DNA of 64,000 nt, taken from assembly GCF_000016605.1 (NCBI RefSeq), contig NC_009440.1, forward strand, positions 930,001 to 994,000. The letters are read 5' to 3'. Within the stretch, counting starts at the first letter, position 1, and each line of letters starts with the position of its first letter. Origin of the DNA: Metallosphaera sedula DSM 5348 (GTDB taxonomy: Archaea > Thermoproteota > Thermoprotei_A > Sulfolobales > Sulfolobaceae). Positions 9,229 to 18,513 of the stretch are shown here, piece after piece. The notes under the pieces were generated by a model, which saw only the letters and a program-made list of their open reading frames with translations, was not told where the DNA came from and did not search any database. Made by a program: the position numbers and the translations under genes.

Positions 9229-12087
9229 ATGAAGTTTCTCGTGCTTACTCTGCTGGTTCTATCCTTGATCCCCGTAATTAACAGTTCTATGGTCCCAGCT
9301 CATCCACCTGCAGAGTTACCTTCGCATCTTCGCGGAGATCCATCCTCCTCCTTCTACCTTCTCCCTAGGTACTATGAGAGCTTTTGGTGTACCGTGTACA
9401 CGGGTCAGAACGTTACAGGAACGCTGAACTCTACTAACCCAGTAGTATTGTTTGTAATGAACTCGAGCCAGTATCAGGCCTTTACTCAGTCAGGATCCTT
9501 CAACTCCCTGTTCATGGCCTACGGAAACAACATCAGCTTTAACGTTGGTCCACTTCCAGGGGGTGAGTATTACGTCGTTGTTGAGAATAACGGTTCCCTC
9601 AATGCAAACGGGTTCCTTTCCTATTCTGCAGTACCTCTGGTCCCCTTCACCGTCCACTCCTATCTCCCTGCCCCTGTGGGAATAGCGGACTACGGCGTGA
9701 AGAATACCTCCAAGGGTCTACAGGGTTACATCGTGAAGTTTAACGAGGTCGTGGGAGAGTTCACCGTGAACTCAATATCAGCTTACAACTCAACTCCTCC
9801 CAGCGGAATCTCTCCCTACTCAGCAACCCTTCAGCTCAACGTAGTACTTCAGGTTAACACTGTTCACGGCGGATATCAGTACTGGCTTCAGGACGTTCTC
9901 TTGTTCTTCACAAATAACGACACAGCGTGCGTAGAGGATAACGTGTGGAATTTCACAAGTTACCCCTCAATTCTCTCAAACTCCACCTTGACGGGACAGG
10001 GACACGTTTACCCCTACAGGGAAGGAAACTACATCGAGTATTACTACGCTTACGGTATCTCTGCCTTCAGGTATTCCACACCCTTCAAGGGACAACTAGT
10101 AATGAGGACCAACGTGGTCCCTCAGGGCATTGAGGTCATGTTTGGGTTCTACAACGGCACCATGAATTGGTACGACAACGTAACGATCCACGAGAGCGGA
10201 GTCACGAGCGCATATATGTTGGTGGACGGCTTCAACACCACTGGAAGAGGGGTAAGATATGACGCCGAGCTCGTGTTCGGAGGGGGAGGGAGTGGGGAGA
10301 TCACTAACTTCAACTCAATGAACTCAACGCTTTCACTCATGTACGTAGTGAATGGGGTTAACGAGACTCCCCAGGAGCTCTACGGATATGGGGCGGACAC
10401 GGCCGAGGCCGCGGATAACCTTAAGACAACCCTCGTGAACGGGGTACCCACGGTCACCTTGGGGCAAGAGAACTTTTACGAACCCCTATACCCCGTGGGA
10501 TCTCCCTTTGGCCACTTCTCGTTCGCCGTGTTGAGAGCAGAGCAGGGAGCGCCTGTTGTGGTTAACGTGAGCGTACAGGTGTTTAATGGTGTGGGGCCCT
10601 ACACCTATAGGTTCTACCTGGACGGAACACTAGTGAAGGCGATAACGGGTGGATCCACGCTCAATACTCAACTTAATCTCGGCGTTCTCACCGTGGGCTC
10701 ACACAATCTTACCGTGATTGTTGAGGACGGACTCGGGCAGACTGTGTCTAGCTCAACGAACTTCGTTGTTGGGGTTGGACCAGTTATCACAATTTCGTCG
10801 CAAACCATCCTGGATTACGGCCAGCCACTCAGGGTCACGATCCAGGTTAACGGTGGAACTCCACCTTACACCGTGTTGCTTCACGTGAATGGGAGTACCT
10901 ACACTGTGACTGGTGACGAAGTGACCCTGAACCTAACTCCGGGCACATACCTAATTTACGCTACGGTTACGGACTCGCAGGGGGTCTCCTCCACGTCAGG
11001 GAAAGAGATCGTGGTCGTGAACCCTGACCCAACAATCCAGTTGAGATTTCCCTCAACCCTGGACGTGGGAGAGGGAGGGAACGTCACCTACACCGTGAGT
11101 GGTGGTACTCCACCCTACGTCGTTACCCTTTACCTCAACGGTACCCGCGTGGGGAATTTCATCAGGTTTAACTCACCTGGGGTCTACGTTCTCTCAGCGA
11201 CCGTGAAGGATAGCCTGAACTTCACGATTTCCAAGAGTATCGTGGTTACGGTGAATCCTGATCCCACAATCTCCGTGACCGCCTTGTCAAGGCTAGACCA
11301 GGGACAGGCTAACCTCATCAACGTGAGCGTCGAGGGAGGTACACCTCCCTACAAGTTCTCGTACTCAATACCTGGAGTCTTGACTAGTACCACAAGCAAC
11401 CCAAACTTCACGGTGAACGCATCTCCTCCGCCTGGAAACTACACCTTTAACGTCACGGTCAAGGACTCCACGGGATTCGTGACGTCGAAACTAATTACCT
11501 TCCAGGTAAATCCAGATCCCTCCCTTCAGGTTGAGTATAACTCCTCGATCACAGAGGTTAACATCCCAGTTCTGCTTTTCGCGAACATCTCAGGCGGAAC
11601 TCCTCCCTACTCCCTGTCCTGGTCAACGCTAGGAACCTCACTTGGGGGATCTCAAACCCTCCTGTTCCATGAACCCCCTGGAAACTACACGGTGACCCTC
11701 ACCCTCAAGGACGCGGTCGGGTTCGTCGTGAATAGAACTGTCAACATCTTGGTGTATCCAAGACTCGAGGCAAACATCTCAGTGCAGGAGGGGAATTCCC
11801 TTGTGGGCGGTTATGCAGTACTTTCTGCCTTAACCAGAGGAGGCGTATCACCTTACTCCTATACCTGGTTGCTGAACGGAGAGAAGGTGGGGGATCAATC
11901 GAGTCTTAACCTGTCCTTATCGCCGGGTAAATACAACGTAACACTAGTGGTGAGGGATTCCTTCGGAGTTGTGTCCACGAGTCAAGTTAACGTGAATGTC
12001 GGTTACGGTTATGTGGTATACCTAGTTCCCGCGATAGCGATCGTGGTGATAGGAGTGGCGATAGGGCTTAGAAGACGCGGTACCTGA
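9229..12087 (+). CDS. Thermopsin-family acid protease with PKD-like repeats and C-terminal anchor
   Basis: 952-residue exported protein. An N-terminal signal peptide (MKFLVLTLLVLSLIPV) precedes a peptidase A5 (thermopsin) domain of about 400 residues. Recognisable thermopsin segments are PVGIADYGV, GYIVKF, the QLNVVLQV strand and YWLQDVLLF. From about residue 450 to 920 there are six immunoglobulin/PKD-like repeats of 78-90 residues, each marked by GGTPPY or a variant (near 451, 541, 623, 701, 788 and 869). The protein ends in a membrane helix and RRRGT. Many N-x-S/T sequons indicate surface glycosylation. Most thermopsins are about 340 residues, so this is a tethered, stalked version acting at low external pH. 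Confidence 0.9.
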   Translation: MKFLVLTLLVLSLIPVINSSMVPAHPPAELPSHLRGDPSSSFYLLPRYYESFWCTVYTGQNVTGTLNSTNPVVLFVMNSSQYQAFTQSGSFNSLFMAYGNNISFNVGPLPGGEYYVVVENNGSLNANGFLSYSAVPLVPFTVHSYLPAPVGIADYGVKNTSKGLQGYIVKFNEVVGEFTVNSISAYNSTPPSGISPYSATLQLNVVLQVNTVHGGYQYWLQDVLLFFTNNDTACVEDNVWNFTSYPSILSNSTLTGQGHVYPYREGNYIEYYYAYGISAFRYSTPFKGQLVMRTNVVPQGIEVMFGFYNGTMNWYDNVTIHESGVTSAYMLVDGFNTTGRGVRYDAELVFGGGGSGEITNFNSMNSTLSLMYVVNGVNETPQELYGYGADTAEAADNLKTTLVNGVPTVTLGQENFYEPLYPVGSPFGHFSFAVLRAEQGAPVVVNVSVQVFNGVGPYTYRFYLDGTLVKAITGGSTLNTQLNLGVLTVGSHNLTVIVEDGLGQTVSSSTNFVVGVGPVITISSQTILDYGQPLRVTIQVNGGTPPYTVLLHVNGSTYTVTGDEVTLNLTPGTYLIYATVTDSQGVSSTSGKEIVVVNPDPTIQLRFPSTLDVGEGGNVTYTVSGGTPPYVVTLYLNGTRVGNFIRFNSPGVYVLSATVKDSLNFTISKSIVVTVNPDPTISVTALSRLDQGQANLINVSVEGGTPPYKFSYSIPGVLTSTTSNPNFTVNASPPPGNYTFNVTVKDSTGFVTSKLITFQVNPDPSLQVEYNSSITEVNIPVLLFANISGGTPPYSLSWSTLGTSLGGSQTLLFHEPPGNYTVTLTLKDAVGFVVNRTVNILVYPRLEANISVQEGNSLVGGYAVLSALTRGGVSPYSYTWLLNGEKVGDQSSLNLSLSPGKYNVTLVVRDSFGVVSTSQVNVNVGYGYVVYLVPAIAIVVIGVAIGLRRRGT

Positions 12088-12487
12088 TGACTGCATTAGT
12101 TTCATTACAACTCCTTTTTTGAACAACTTCTCAATGACGAGAATACTATGTATAACGGGTTATATGTCAAAGATTACACATGAACGTGAAAGAGCTATCA
12201 GGGGATGATATAGTTGGAGACCTGCATCCAAGCATAAGGGATAGTTGTCTCGTGTTGAGAAATAGCTCTGGATCCACGGGCAGTGCCATACATCGTAATT
12301 CAATCCCGGAGCGCTTTCATAACGGTCTAGGTCAGGAAGCTTTCTCTGTCTCATCTCTTGAAAATTTTCCGAAAATGATTTCATCTCTGACTCCTCCACT
12401 GTCATTTAAGGTTCCTCATTCTAGAGGGAGGAGTTAACCCCATCATGTTATGAAAAGGATTATTAGTTCAGTTGAGAAACCTACCCT
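12088..12487. other. Intergenic region, no supportable gene
   Basis: Contains opposed open frames of about 80 codons (12180-12437 plus, 12160-12405 minus), neither with a recognisable family or good start context. The right end should carry the promoter of the small surface protein (A+T stretch near 12452-12462). Confidence 0.5.
12112..12120 (+). terminator. Possible T-run terminator after thermopsin
   Basis: TCCTTTTTT about 25 bases after the stop codon; an archaeal-type oligo-T terminator is plausible. Confidence 0.4.
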
Positions 12488-12919
12488 ATGAAGCTCACCG
12501 TACTCATCGTCATATTACTGGCCATAGGCTTGGTCGGCTTTGGGGCATTCAGAGGGGCACATATCCTATCTCCATCACGCCCCAGTTCCACGAACGTGAC
12601 TCCCTCTAACACTCCCTCTAACACAACCTACCCCTCGTTCCAACAGGGGATCTACGTGGTAAACTCAACCGTTTACCTAGTTTACTATTCTCAGTTCTCG
12701 CAGGTTAAGATTGGGAACACTACCTTTATCCACGGGGGGCCAATCATGGCTGGATTCAACGGAGTCTATCTGGTGGAGAACTCCACACTGCTAAATCTCA
12801 ACGAAGTTCAGATTTACAACGGTAGCTGGTTCAACATCTCCCTTCCAATCTTCCATCAGGGCCCAGGGGCTTTCCCAAGGGGTACACTTTACCCTGCCGG
12901 ATCAGTGATCCCGCTTTAG
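12488..12919 (+). CDS. Small membrane-anchored surface protein, function unknown
   Basis: 143 residues: an N-terminal signal/anchor helix (LTVLIVILLAIGLVGFGAF), a Ser/Thr/Pro/Asn-rich linker with repeated PSNT, and an outside domain of short beta-like strands with several N-x-S/T sequons. I recognise no catalytic motif. It follows the thermopsin gene in the same direction, but a 400-base gap and its own promoter-like A+T stretch argue against one operon. Probably a cell-surface or pseudomurein-free envelope protein; function not inferable. Confidence 0.7.
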   Translation: MKLTVLIVILLAIGLVGFGAFRGAHILSPSRPSSTNVTPSNTPSNTTYPSFQQGIYVVNSTVYLVYYSQFSQVKIGNTTFIHGGPIMAGFNGVYLVENSTLLNLNEVQIYNGSWFNISLPIFHQGPGAFPRGTLYPAGSVIPL

Positions 12920-13336
12920 GCCGTCTAAGGGAGTTGTGTCCACACCTCATTTTCTCACGTGCTAACTCAAATTCAAGGAATAGGGAGTAATGTGGAGTAT
13001 TTGATTACTTAACGTCAATTCTACGAATAAATATGATTGAGAGAACAATCTCAATTTTCTAACACTCCACACCATCAATGAGCATGAACTGACACCTTTA
13101 ACCTGTACACTTAGAAGCGACGTTATTCTCTAAATTGAAACTATTCGTAAAATTAGAACCAAGTAGTATACTACATACTAGATAGGTGGGACTTGATTAC
13201 CTAACATTTATTACGAATGATTTTAACTGGGACAAGATCATTAATTCAGACACCCCTGAGATCATAATGAAATAGGAACTTGGTGCAAACCCTTAGTCGC
13301 CCCACCAAAGTTTCTCTTCTAAAACGCGAACTAGGA

Positions 13337-13390
13337 CTGTCAAATCAAGTTTTACAGAGAGACGTAGAACTGTAAAATAGAATTTGACAG
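13337..13390. repeat. Imperfect inverted repeat, 19-base arms
   Basis: CTGTCAAATCAAGTTTTAC (13337-13355) and GTAAAATAGAATTTGACAG (13372-13390) pair at 15 of 19 positions around a 16-base loop. It is not next to a gene end, so a terminator is unlikely. A structured RNA or the ends of a miniature element are the alternatives. Confidence 0.5.
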
Positions 13391-13588
13391 GTTCAGAGCC
13401 ATTGCGCTAATTTCTCTCATGGACAAGGATCTTCTTGTCACAAAAGGCGAATTCTCCTTGAGAACGGAGAGTAAACAGAAAGTCCTTTAGTTCTAGACTA
13501 GAGAAAGATAGCTGAGGGACGGAATAGCTCAATAGCTGAAACGGGCCTCCTCGAAATCCAAAGGGAGTAGTTTCGACCACCTCCAAGA

Positions 13589-13597
13589 TTTATTTAT
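13589..13597 (+). promoter_or_regulatory. TATA box for coiled-coil gene 1
   Basis: TTTATTTAT centred about 23-28 bases before the two candidate ATGs (13615, 13621). Nearly the same TTTATTTAT box precedes the paralogue at 24819. Confidence 0.6.
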
Positions 13598-13614
13598 GTT
13601 AAGGAGAAGAGTAG

Positions 13615-14448
13615 ATGGGAATGGCCACTGACATATCATCAATGGTGTCGGATCTAGTTCTGGAGTACGTGAGGGGCATCCTGGACAAGTCGAAGCAGGG
13701 GAGGAAGCTTTCGGAGCAGGATTACCAGGTCTTACTATCCTATCTCGTAAACAAGAGGATTGACGATCTATCCACGGAAATGAGGGAGGTAAAGGAAGAT
13801 GTGAAGGGATTGAGGGACCATGTGGACAAGAAGTTTGATACCATGAGAGACTACGTGGACAAGAGGTTCGACACGCTCAGGGACCACGTGGATAGCAGGG
13901 TCGACGTCTTGAGGGACCACATGGACAAGAAGTTTGAGGAGTCGAGGCAGTTCACTGAGAGCAAATTTAAGGAATTGAGGGAGTACACGGACAAGACATT
14001 TGAGGAACTGAAGGGGAACATGGACCATAGATTTGAGGAGCTCAAGGGTTACGTGGATGTACAGTTCGTTAAGATGAAGGAGTATGTGGATGTACAGTTC
14101 AAGCAAATGGACAAAAGGTTCGAGGAATTCAAGGTTGACATGGGCCAGAAATTCGAAGAATTTAAGGCCGACACGGACAAGAAATTCGAAGAGTTCAAGG
14201 TTGACATGGGCCAGAAATTCGAAGAGTTCAAGAGCGATACTAGAAGGGAAATGGAGGGATTTAAGAGCGATATGATCAAGAAGTTCGAGGAATTCGAGGC
14301 TAGGACCGACAAGAAGATTGACGAGCTAAAGAAGGATATGGACATCAGGTTCACTCAAACCGACAAGAGGCTCGATGACCTGCGAAGCGATATGAACGCC
14401 AGATTTGACGAGTTAATAAGGATCCTGAGTAGTAAGAGGGGAGAGTAG
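13615..14448 (+). CDS. Hendecad-repeat coiled-coil protein (paralogue 1)
   Basis: 277 residues, no signal peptide or membrane helix. A conserved head (about residues 3-55) contains VLEYVRGILDKSKQG and ends NKRIDDL. It is followed by a rod of consecutive 11-residue units such as DKKFDTMRDYV, DKRFDTLRDHV and GQKFEEFKADT, interrupted by two 7-residue units (DVQFKQM, DIRFTQT). The conserved tail contains LDDLRSDMNARFDELI. The 11-residue period means a hendecad coiled coil, probably a homo-oligomeric cytosolic rod. Head and tail are shared with the protein at 24819-25370, which has a shorter rod. Start is 13615 or 13621. Function unknown; it resembles t-SNARE/DUF1640-like coiled coils only in general character. 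Confidence 0.85.
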   Translation: MGMATDISSMVSDLVLEYVRGILDKSKQGRKLSEQDYQVLLSYLVNKRIDDLSTEMREVKEDVKGLRDHVDKKFDTMRDYVDKRFDTLRDHVDSRVDVLRDHMDKKFEESRQFTESKFKELREYTDKTFEELKGNMDHRFEELKGYVDVQFVKMKEYVDVQFKQMDKRFEEFKVDMGQKFEEFKADTDKKFEEFKVDMGQKFEEFKSDTRREMEGFKSDMIKKFEEFEARTDKKIDELKKDMDIRFTQTDKRLDDLRSDMNARFDELIRILSSKRGE

Positions 14449-15178
14449 GTCCTAGAGGGGATACAACTAGAACTCTCAAGGGGCCAAAGGTGTGATCCGA
14501 AGCGTGGTACGTCATTTTCGTCACTGAAATAGGGCCTCTCGTGAAACCTTGACTAAGGTCACCATTTTAAGGAGTACTTGCAATATTAATTCACCCTGGT
14601 ACTGATAATTGATTCCGAGGTAAGTGTCCCGAAGTTCAAGGGAATTTCCATGACTCTCTCCTGTAAAAGTTTCTCTTTGTGGGCCAACGAGGAACGGATG
14701 GACATAGTACTTCACACCTTAAGTGTTCCTTCATAGTCCCTGAACATTACTGGTCCATAAGTAGGGTACCATTGGTAGGGTCTCGAGAGTTTAATCAAAG
14801 CATCTATCTTGAAATAAAGATATTGGGAGAGGGATCATCACGCATTTTACCTTGAGTTCATCTAAGCTTATCTGAACTTTTGTCCAATCTCTCGCGGAAA
14901 AAGTTTCGACGAGGTCCCCGAGTTTAACGTCGCTGTCATATCTCATGATATGGGTTAGAATAGGCGAAATAAACCTAGTATTCCCAGACGAAGAGAGCAT
15001 GATGAGAGTTTTGAGGAGTGCAGGGATTAAACTTGAGGATGTGTCAATAGTCGAAAAGAGAGACTAATCTTTCCAAGTCAGTCTTTCTTTTTCTCGCTCC
15101 AACTTATTTCCCCAAGACTATCAATTGTAATAGTCTCTTAAGATAACTTCAGGTGTTAGAGAATATCCGCAAGTAATA
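14449..15178. other. 730-base region with only weak small frames
   Basis: Lies between the coiled-coil gene and the end of the McrC-like gene. The best frame is the short one at 14945-15067. Nothing else on either strand has a recognisable product, and no tRNA or insertion-element end was seen. Confidence 0.45.
14945..15067 (+). CDS. Possible small protein of 40 residues
   Basis: ATG frame encoding MIWVRIGEINLVFPDEESM followed by MRVLRSAGIKLEDVSIVEKRD. The amino-acid mix is protein-like (strand then amphipathic helix then charged strand) rather than random. I recognise no family and see no clear promoter at the right distance, so it may be a C-terminal relic of a larger gene. Confidence 0.3.
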   Translation: MIWVRIGEINLVFPDEESMMRVLRSAGIKLEDVSIVEKRD

Positions 15179-16414
15179 TCATAATAACTTGCTTAGGTAA
15201 CTATTTGATGTAAATATCCTTGCTATTTTCTCCTCGTTAGTTTCGTCATCATCAGCAGGATTTAGGACCACTATATATAATTTTTTGGAATTTTTGAAAT
15301 TAATATCCACGAATCCTTCCTCCTTGGCCTTCTCATTGATCTGGTACGTTGCTTTCTCCTCCGAATCCATGACCTCAACCTCCTTATCTAATCCTGGATA
15401 AATAAGTATCGCGGTAAGAGGATTGTATTCATAAGCATATGCCATGAGTTTAAATCTGCTAGAGGTAATATATCCAACCTTGCTAGAATATTTGCATTCG
15501 ACTAGTACAGAATTTCCAGCTACCAATGAGAGATCAGGTCTACCTCTGAAAATCTCAGTATTATCTAAGTCATCAACGGAGTCCAGTTGCGAGAAATCTA
15601 GATCGCTATTAAGGATTAAGCTAAGTCTTCTGTTTCCTTTCTTGGCCACATATCTTCCGTTTTCCTTCGCTACATCGAATCCTTCCCTCTCTAGATATTT
15701 AACGAAAATGAAGAAAACGTAAAGCTCATACAATTTCCACAAAATCACTTTAAGCATTTTCTTATTCATAGACGGCGCCTTCTGAGTAGAAATGCCCAAG
15801 GAAAGTTCCTTTAGCTGAGATAATGTATAGTAGAGATTGAAAGTCTCCCTTAGCCACTCGGGATCGTAATCTGTCAAAGGTCTAAAATATTCTCCCTTAA
15901 AGTAGCTGAGACCTTTCCTTAGCCGATCCAGTCTAGTTTTCATCCTACCCTTCACGCGAAAGTATTTGATTTCCTCTCGAACATCCTTTATTTTATTGTA
16001 GTATTGTAAAGCTGTACTATATATACGCTTCAAGAGATAATTCATGATAGCGTACTCCGGCGCATCATACCCCTTTATGTAAGTATAGTACGCATAAATT
16101 CCCCTTGACATCACAGGAATGCTTCTAGGTAAATCAATAGCTCCCATAGGTTCGCGATCATAACTTATTACAAATTCCCTATAGGTTAGCCTGGCTTCGA
16201 TGGCCTGCTCGAGGTAGGCCAAAGCTCTATCTACGATCCATGTGGTCATGGATGACAGAATAAAGTATTTAGTTATTTCATTAATTTCTATGTTCTCTAG
16301 GCCCTGGGTTAACAGTCTGTCTAGGTCTATATCTCCCCTGTAAGCTAGGTAATACTTACCCACTTTCTCAATTAGTTGTTTGTCCCTGATTAACATTCTT
16401 CTCACATTCTTCAA
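15179..16414 (-). CDS. McrC-like PD-(D/E)xK nuclease subunit
   Basis: 411-residue partner of the McrB-like ATPase just upstream; the genes overlap by 47 bases, implying coupled translation. The C-terminal half has a PD-(D/E)xK core: RGRPDLSL (Asp294) then VLVECKYSSK (Glu306, Lys308), the expected metal and catalytic residues. Upstream are GAIDLPRSIP and FRPLTDYDPEWL, resembling the conserved blocks of McrC/DUF2357 proteins. In McrBC systems this subunit cuts DNA after McrB-driven translocation. The start may be Met1 (16414) or Met7 (16396). The gene is visibly more A+T-rich than flanking metabolic genes. A DUF2357-type nuclease is the closest alternative name. Confidence 0.82.
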   Translation of the reverse strand: MKNVRRMLIRDKQLIEKVGKYYLAYRGDIDLDRLLTQGLENIEINEITKYFILSSMTTWIVDRALAYLEQAIEARLTYREFVISYDREPMGAIDLPRSIPVMSRGIYAYYTYIKGYDAPEYAIMNYLLKRIYSTALQYYNKIKDVREEIKYFRVKGRMKTRLDRLRKGLSYFKGEYFRPLTDYDPEWLRETFNLYYTLSQLKELSLGISTQKAPSMNKKMLKVILWKLYELYVFFIFVKYLEREGFDVAKENGRYVAKKGNRRLSLILNSDLDFSQLDSVDDLDNTEIFRGRPDLSLVAGNSVLVECKYSSKVGYITSSRFKLMAYAYEYNPLTAILIYPGLDKEVEVMDSEEKATYQINEKAKEEGFVDINFKNSKKLYIVVLNPADDDETNEEKIARIFTSNSYLSKLL

Positions 16415-18167
16415 AGTATTTATTGTAGTTCTCCAAGTCCTTCAAGTTCACGGTTCCAAGCGTGCTTCTTAATATCTCACGAAATATATGTATATCTTTA
16501 TTTTGAGTAGAATTATAAATATTTATTGCCTTCTTGAGGGACGCAGGCGATATATTAAATCCGGATCTGGTATCAAATCCCTCAAGTAAGTCACCTCTAG
16601 GTCTTGACGAGAATTTCTCTCTCAGACATTTTATAATGTCCTTTATCTCCTTATCTACTTGAAGATTTAGTTTCGATATATCCTCAATTCCCTTTGGGTA
16701 CTCAAATTGAAAAACAAAGAACCTTCTAGTCAGTGCACTACCAATGTCGAAGAGATTCCTAAAGTCTATTAGGTTCATGGTGGCGATTATTCTTAGCCCA
16801 GTCAGTGGTTTATCTCCCAATCTCTCGTAATTCTCTAGGAATCTTCTAGCTTCCTCATCCACGTTATTCCCGTAACTCTTAATCTCATCAACTAGGGAAG
16901 ATGGTAACTTCCAATTGCTAAGTTCGGTACTGGAAAATATTGTGAAAAATTCACCAAACGCCTTATCTATGTCAGCTCTATTTATCTCGTCTATTATTAT
17001 CGCGAAGCTATTTGCGGAAGGAATTTCGGCCGCCCTATTATATGCTTTCACTAGCAATCCGCTCTTCCATATAACAGAACCTGCCTGAATGGTTTCACCA
17101 CCTATAACATCTCTCCTAAACCATAGTGAATTTGCAGTCGTTATTGTATAGCAATTGTCTCCAGCGTAATAACGGGCGAGACGTGTAGCCAGTTCAGTTT
17201 TTCCGACACCTGGGGGGCCTACAAACAGTACATTTCCACCACGCATACTCTCCTTCAAGATTGAGCTAAACTGAGTTGTCTCTAGTCCAGTGCCTAGATA
17301 AAGGTCATTTAGGACTATGTCTCCAGTCTTAACGCAGCTGATTTGGGGTTTAAATTGAAGGTTTCCAGTTGTTAGGTTTTGGAGAGAGGATAACTTTCTC
17401 TCCTGAGATGCGCGGAGTTTTTGATAGATATCCCTATAGAAGAGTAGGGTATTCCTTATCTCGTCCTTTTTTGGTTTAATATATTCATTTAGTAAGTATT
17501 CCATTACTTCTTTTTTACGATAGCAATTATTGGCATTTAATGATATTTTCCCATCTGTTAACGGATCAAACGAAATTTCATCAAAAGACGCCCAATTTTC
17601 AAAAGGCTTGTCCCTAAGCTTTTTGTGAATATATAGGACTTTCATTCTAACGCGCATTTTCCATATTTTATCGAAACTAACCTCTTTCCAATACGTAAAA
17701 TTTCTAAAAATATCATAGTTAATGTCCGTAATTATTCCAAAACCAAAGAATGATTTATTTAGATAAAATATTGCAAAAAGCGGGTCTACTATATTCCCGT
17801 CTTTAATTTGTTTTCGATAGGCATCGACTAAAGTTCCATATTCGAAATGTGTCTCCTCGTCCGGAGTACTCTTTGACTTGGAGCTAACTGTATCCCCCCA
17901 CAGCATGTAACTTACTTCTGCTTCTAAAGAATATCTAAAAGAGTACATCCAATGTTCATAATTATCCTTGTTTCCAACAAAAACACATATTGGATTTGGT
18001 TCTTCTCTAGCAGAATTTTCCTTAATATCGGTTTGACTAATTATCTTTTTATCTATTAGACTTATTATTCTATCAATCGACTCATTTAGTTCTTTCTCAT
18101 TGTTCGTAGTGAGATATGTATCCAGATATTCCAAGCCTTGTCTCAACTTAAACCAATCATCATACAT
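16368..18167 (-). CDS. mcrB: McrB-like AAA+ NTPase with N-terminal YTH/EVE-like domain
   Basis: 599 residues. The AAA+ module has Walker A GPPGVGKT (317-324), Walker B IIIDEINRAD (390-399), the McrB-specific MNxxD signature as MNLID (464-468) and an arginine finger region SALTRRF. The first ~215 residues contain a segment (about 70-185) with features of EVE/YTH/PUA-type readers: MLWGD, DPLFAIFY, FFGFGIITD, YWKEV and an alternating basic-hydrophobic strand. By precedent (Thermococcus gammatolerans McrB, whose N-terminal YTH-like domain binds N6-methyladenine DNA) it would recognise modified DNA and hand it to the nuclease encoded at 15179. The ATG at 18167 follows a TATA-like box, so the message is leaderless. 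Confidence 0.87.
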   Translation of the reverse strand: MYDDWFKLRQGLEYLDTYLTTNNEKELNESIDRIISLIDKKIISQTDIKENSAREEPNPICVFVGNKDNYEHWMYSFRYSLEAEVSYMLWGDTVSSKSKSTPDEETHFEYGTLVDAYRKQIKDGNIVDPLFAIFYLNKSFFGFGIITDINYDIFRNFTYWKEVSFDKIWKMRVRMKVLYIHKKLRDKPFENWASFDEISFDPLTDGKISLNANNCYRKKEVMEYLLNEYIKPKKDEIRNTLLFYRDIYQKLRASQERKLSSLQNLTTGNLQFKPQISCVKTGDIVLNDLYLGTGLETTQFSSILKESMRGGNVLFVGPPGVGKTELATRLARYYAGDNCYTITTANSLWFRRDVIGGETIQAGSVIWKSGLLVKAYNRAAEIPSANSFAIIIDEINRADIDKAFGEFFTIFSSTELSNWKLPSSLVDEIKSYGNNVDEEARRFLENYERLGDKPLTGLRIIATMNLIDFRNLFDIGSALTRRFFVFQFEYPKGIEDISKLNLQVDKEIKDIIKCLREKFSSRPRGDLLEGFDTRSGFNISPASLKKAINIYNSTQNKDIHIFREILRSTLGTVNLKDLENYNKYFEECEKNVNQGQTTN

Positions 18168-18513
18168 AATTTTATTGTGAATCTAAGAAGATTTTAATTT
18201 TTGCTCTAAATGTACTTCTTTAAGAGGTATCGTATGATTAGGTCAAGTACTACTATCTCATTACTCCTCGGTTAAAATTAAGTTCAAGTATAATATATAT
18301 TAATAACATGGTTACGAATAGATATGGTATAGAATATTTCAAAAATAACTGCAATTCCCAGGATACACTGAATAATAGTTGACAAACCCGTATAAAATCT
18401 ATATAATGAGCAGATATGTAACTATATATCGAAATAAACTCAAAAAATTATTATTTGCTATATTAAAATCCATTTCTGATTAGCCTGGGATTGTGATAAA
18501 ACAAAAATTAGAA
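18168..18513. other. A+T-rich intergenic region upstream of mcrB
   Basis: Contains the mcrB promoter at its left end and the 3' flank of the surface protein gene at its right. It is very A+T-rich with several TATATA-like runs and no supportable gene. Confidence 0.5.
18192..18201 (-). promoter_or_regulatory. TATA box for the mcrB-mcrC operon
   Basis: Minus-strand AAATTAAAAT about 29 bases upstream of the ATG at 18167. Confidence 0.5.

Larger units (their letters stand above)
12920..13614. other. 695-base intergenic region with palindrome and stem-loop
   Basis: No frame here looks coding. It holds a 12-bp perfect palindrome GTAGTATACTAC (13163-13174), a long imperfect inverted repeat (13337-13390) and, at the right end, the promoter of the coiled-coil gene. 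It could host a non-coding RNA or the relic of a small mobile element. Confidence 0.5.

Noticed and set aside
12160-12437. Opposed open frames of 81 and 85 codons
   Set aside because: They overlap each other on opposite strands, match no family I know and lack promoters at the expected distance. At most one could be real.
13768-14354. Long antisense frames across the coiled-coil gene
   Set aside because: They are mirror images of the repetitive coding sequence (Ser/Asn/Leu-rich repeats) and arise from its codon bias.
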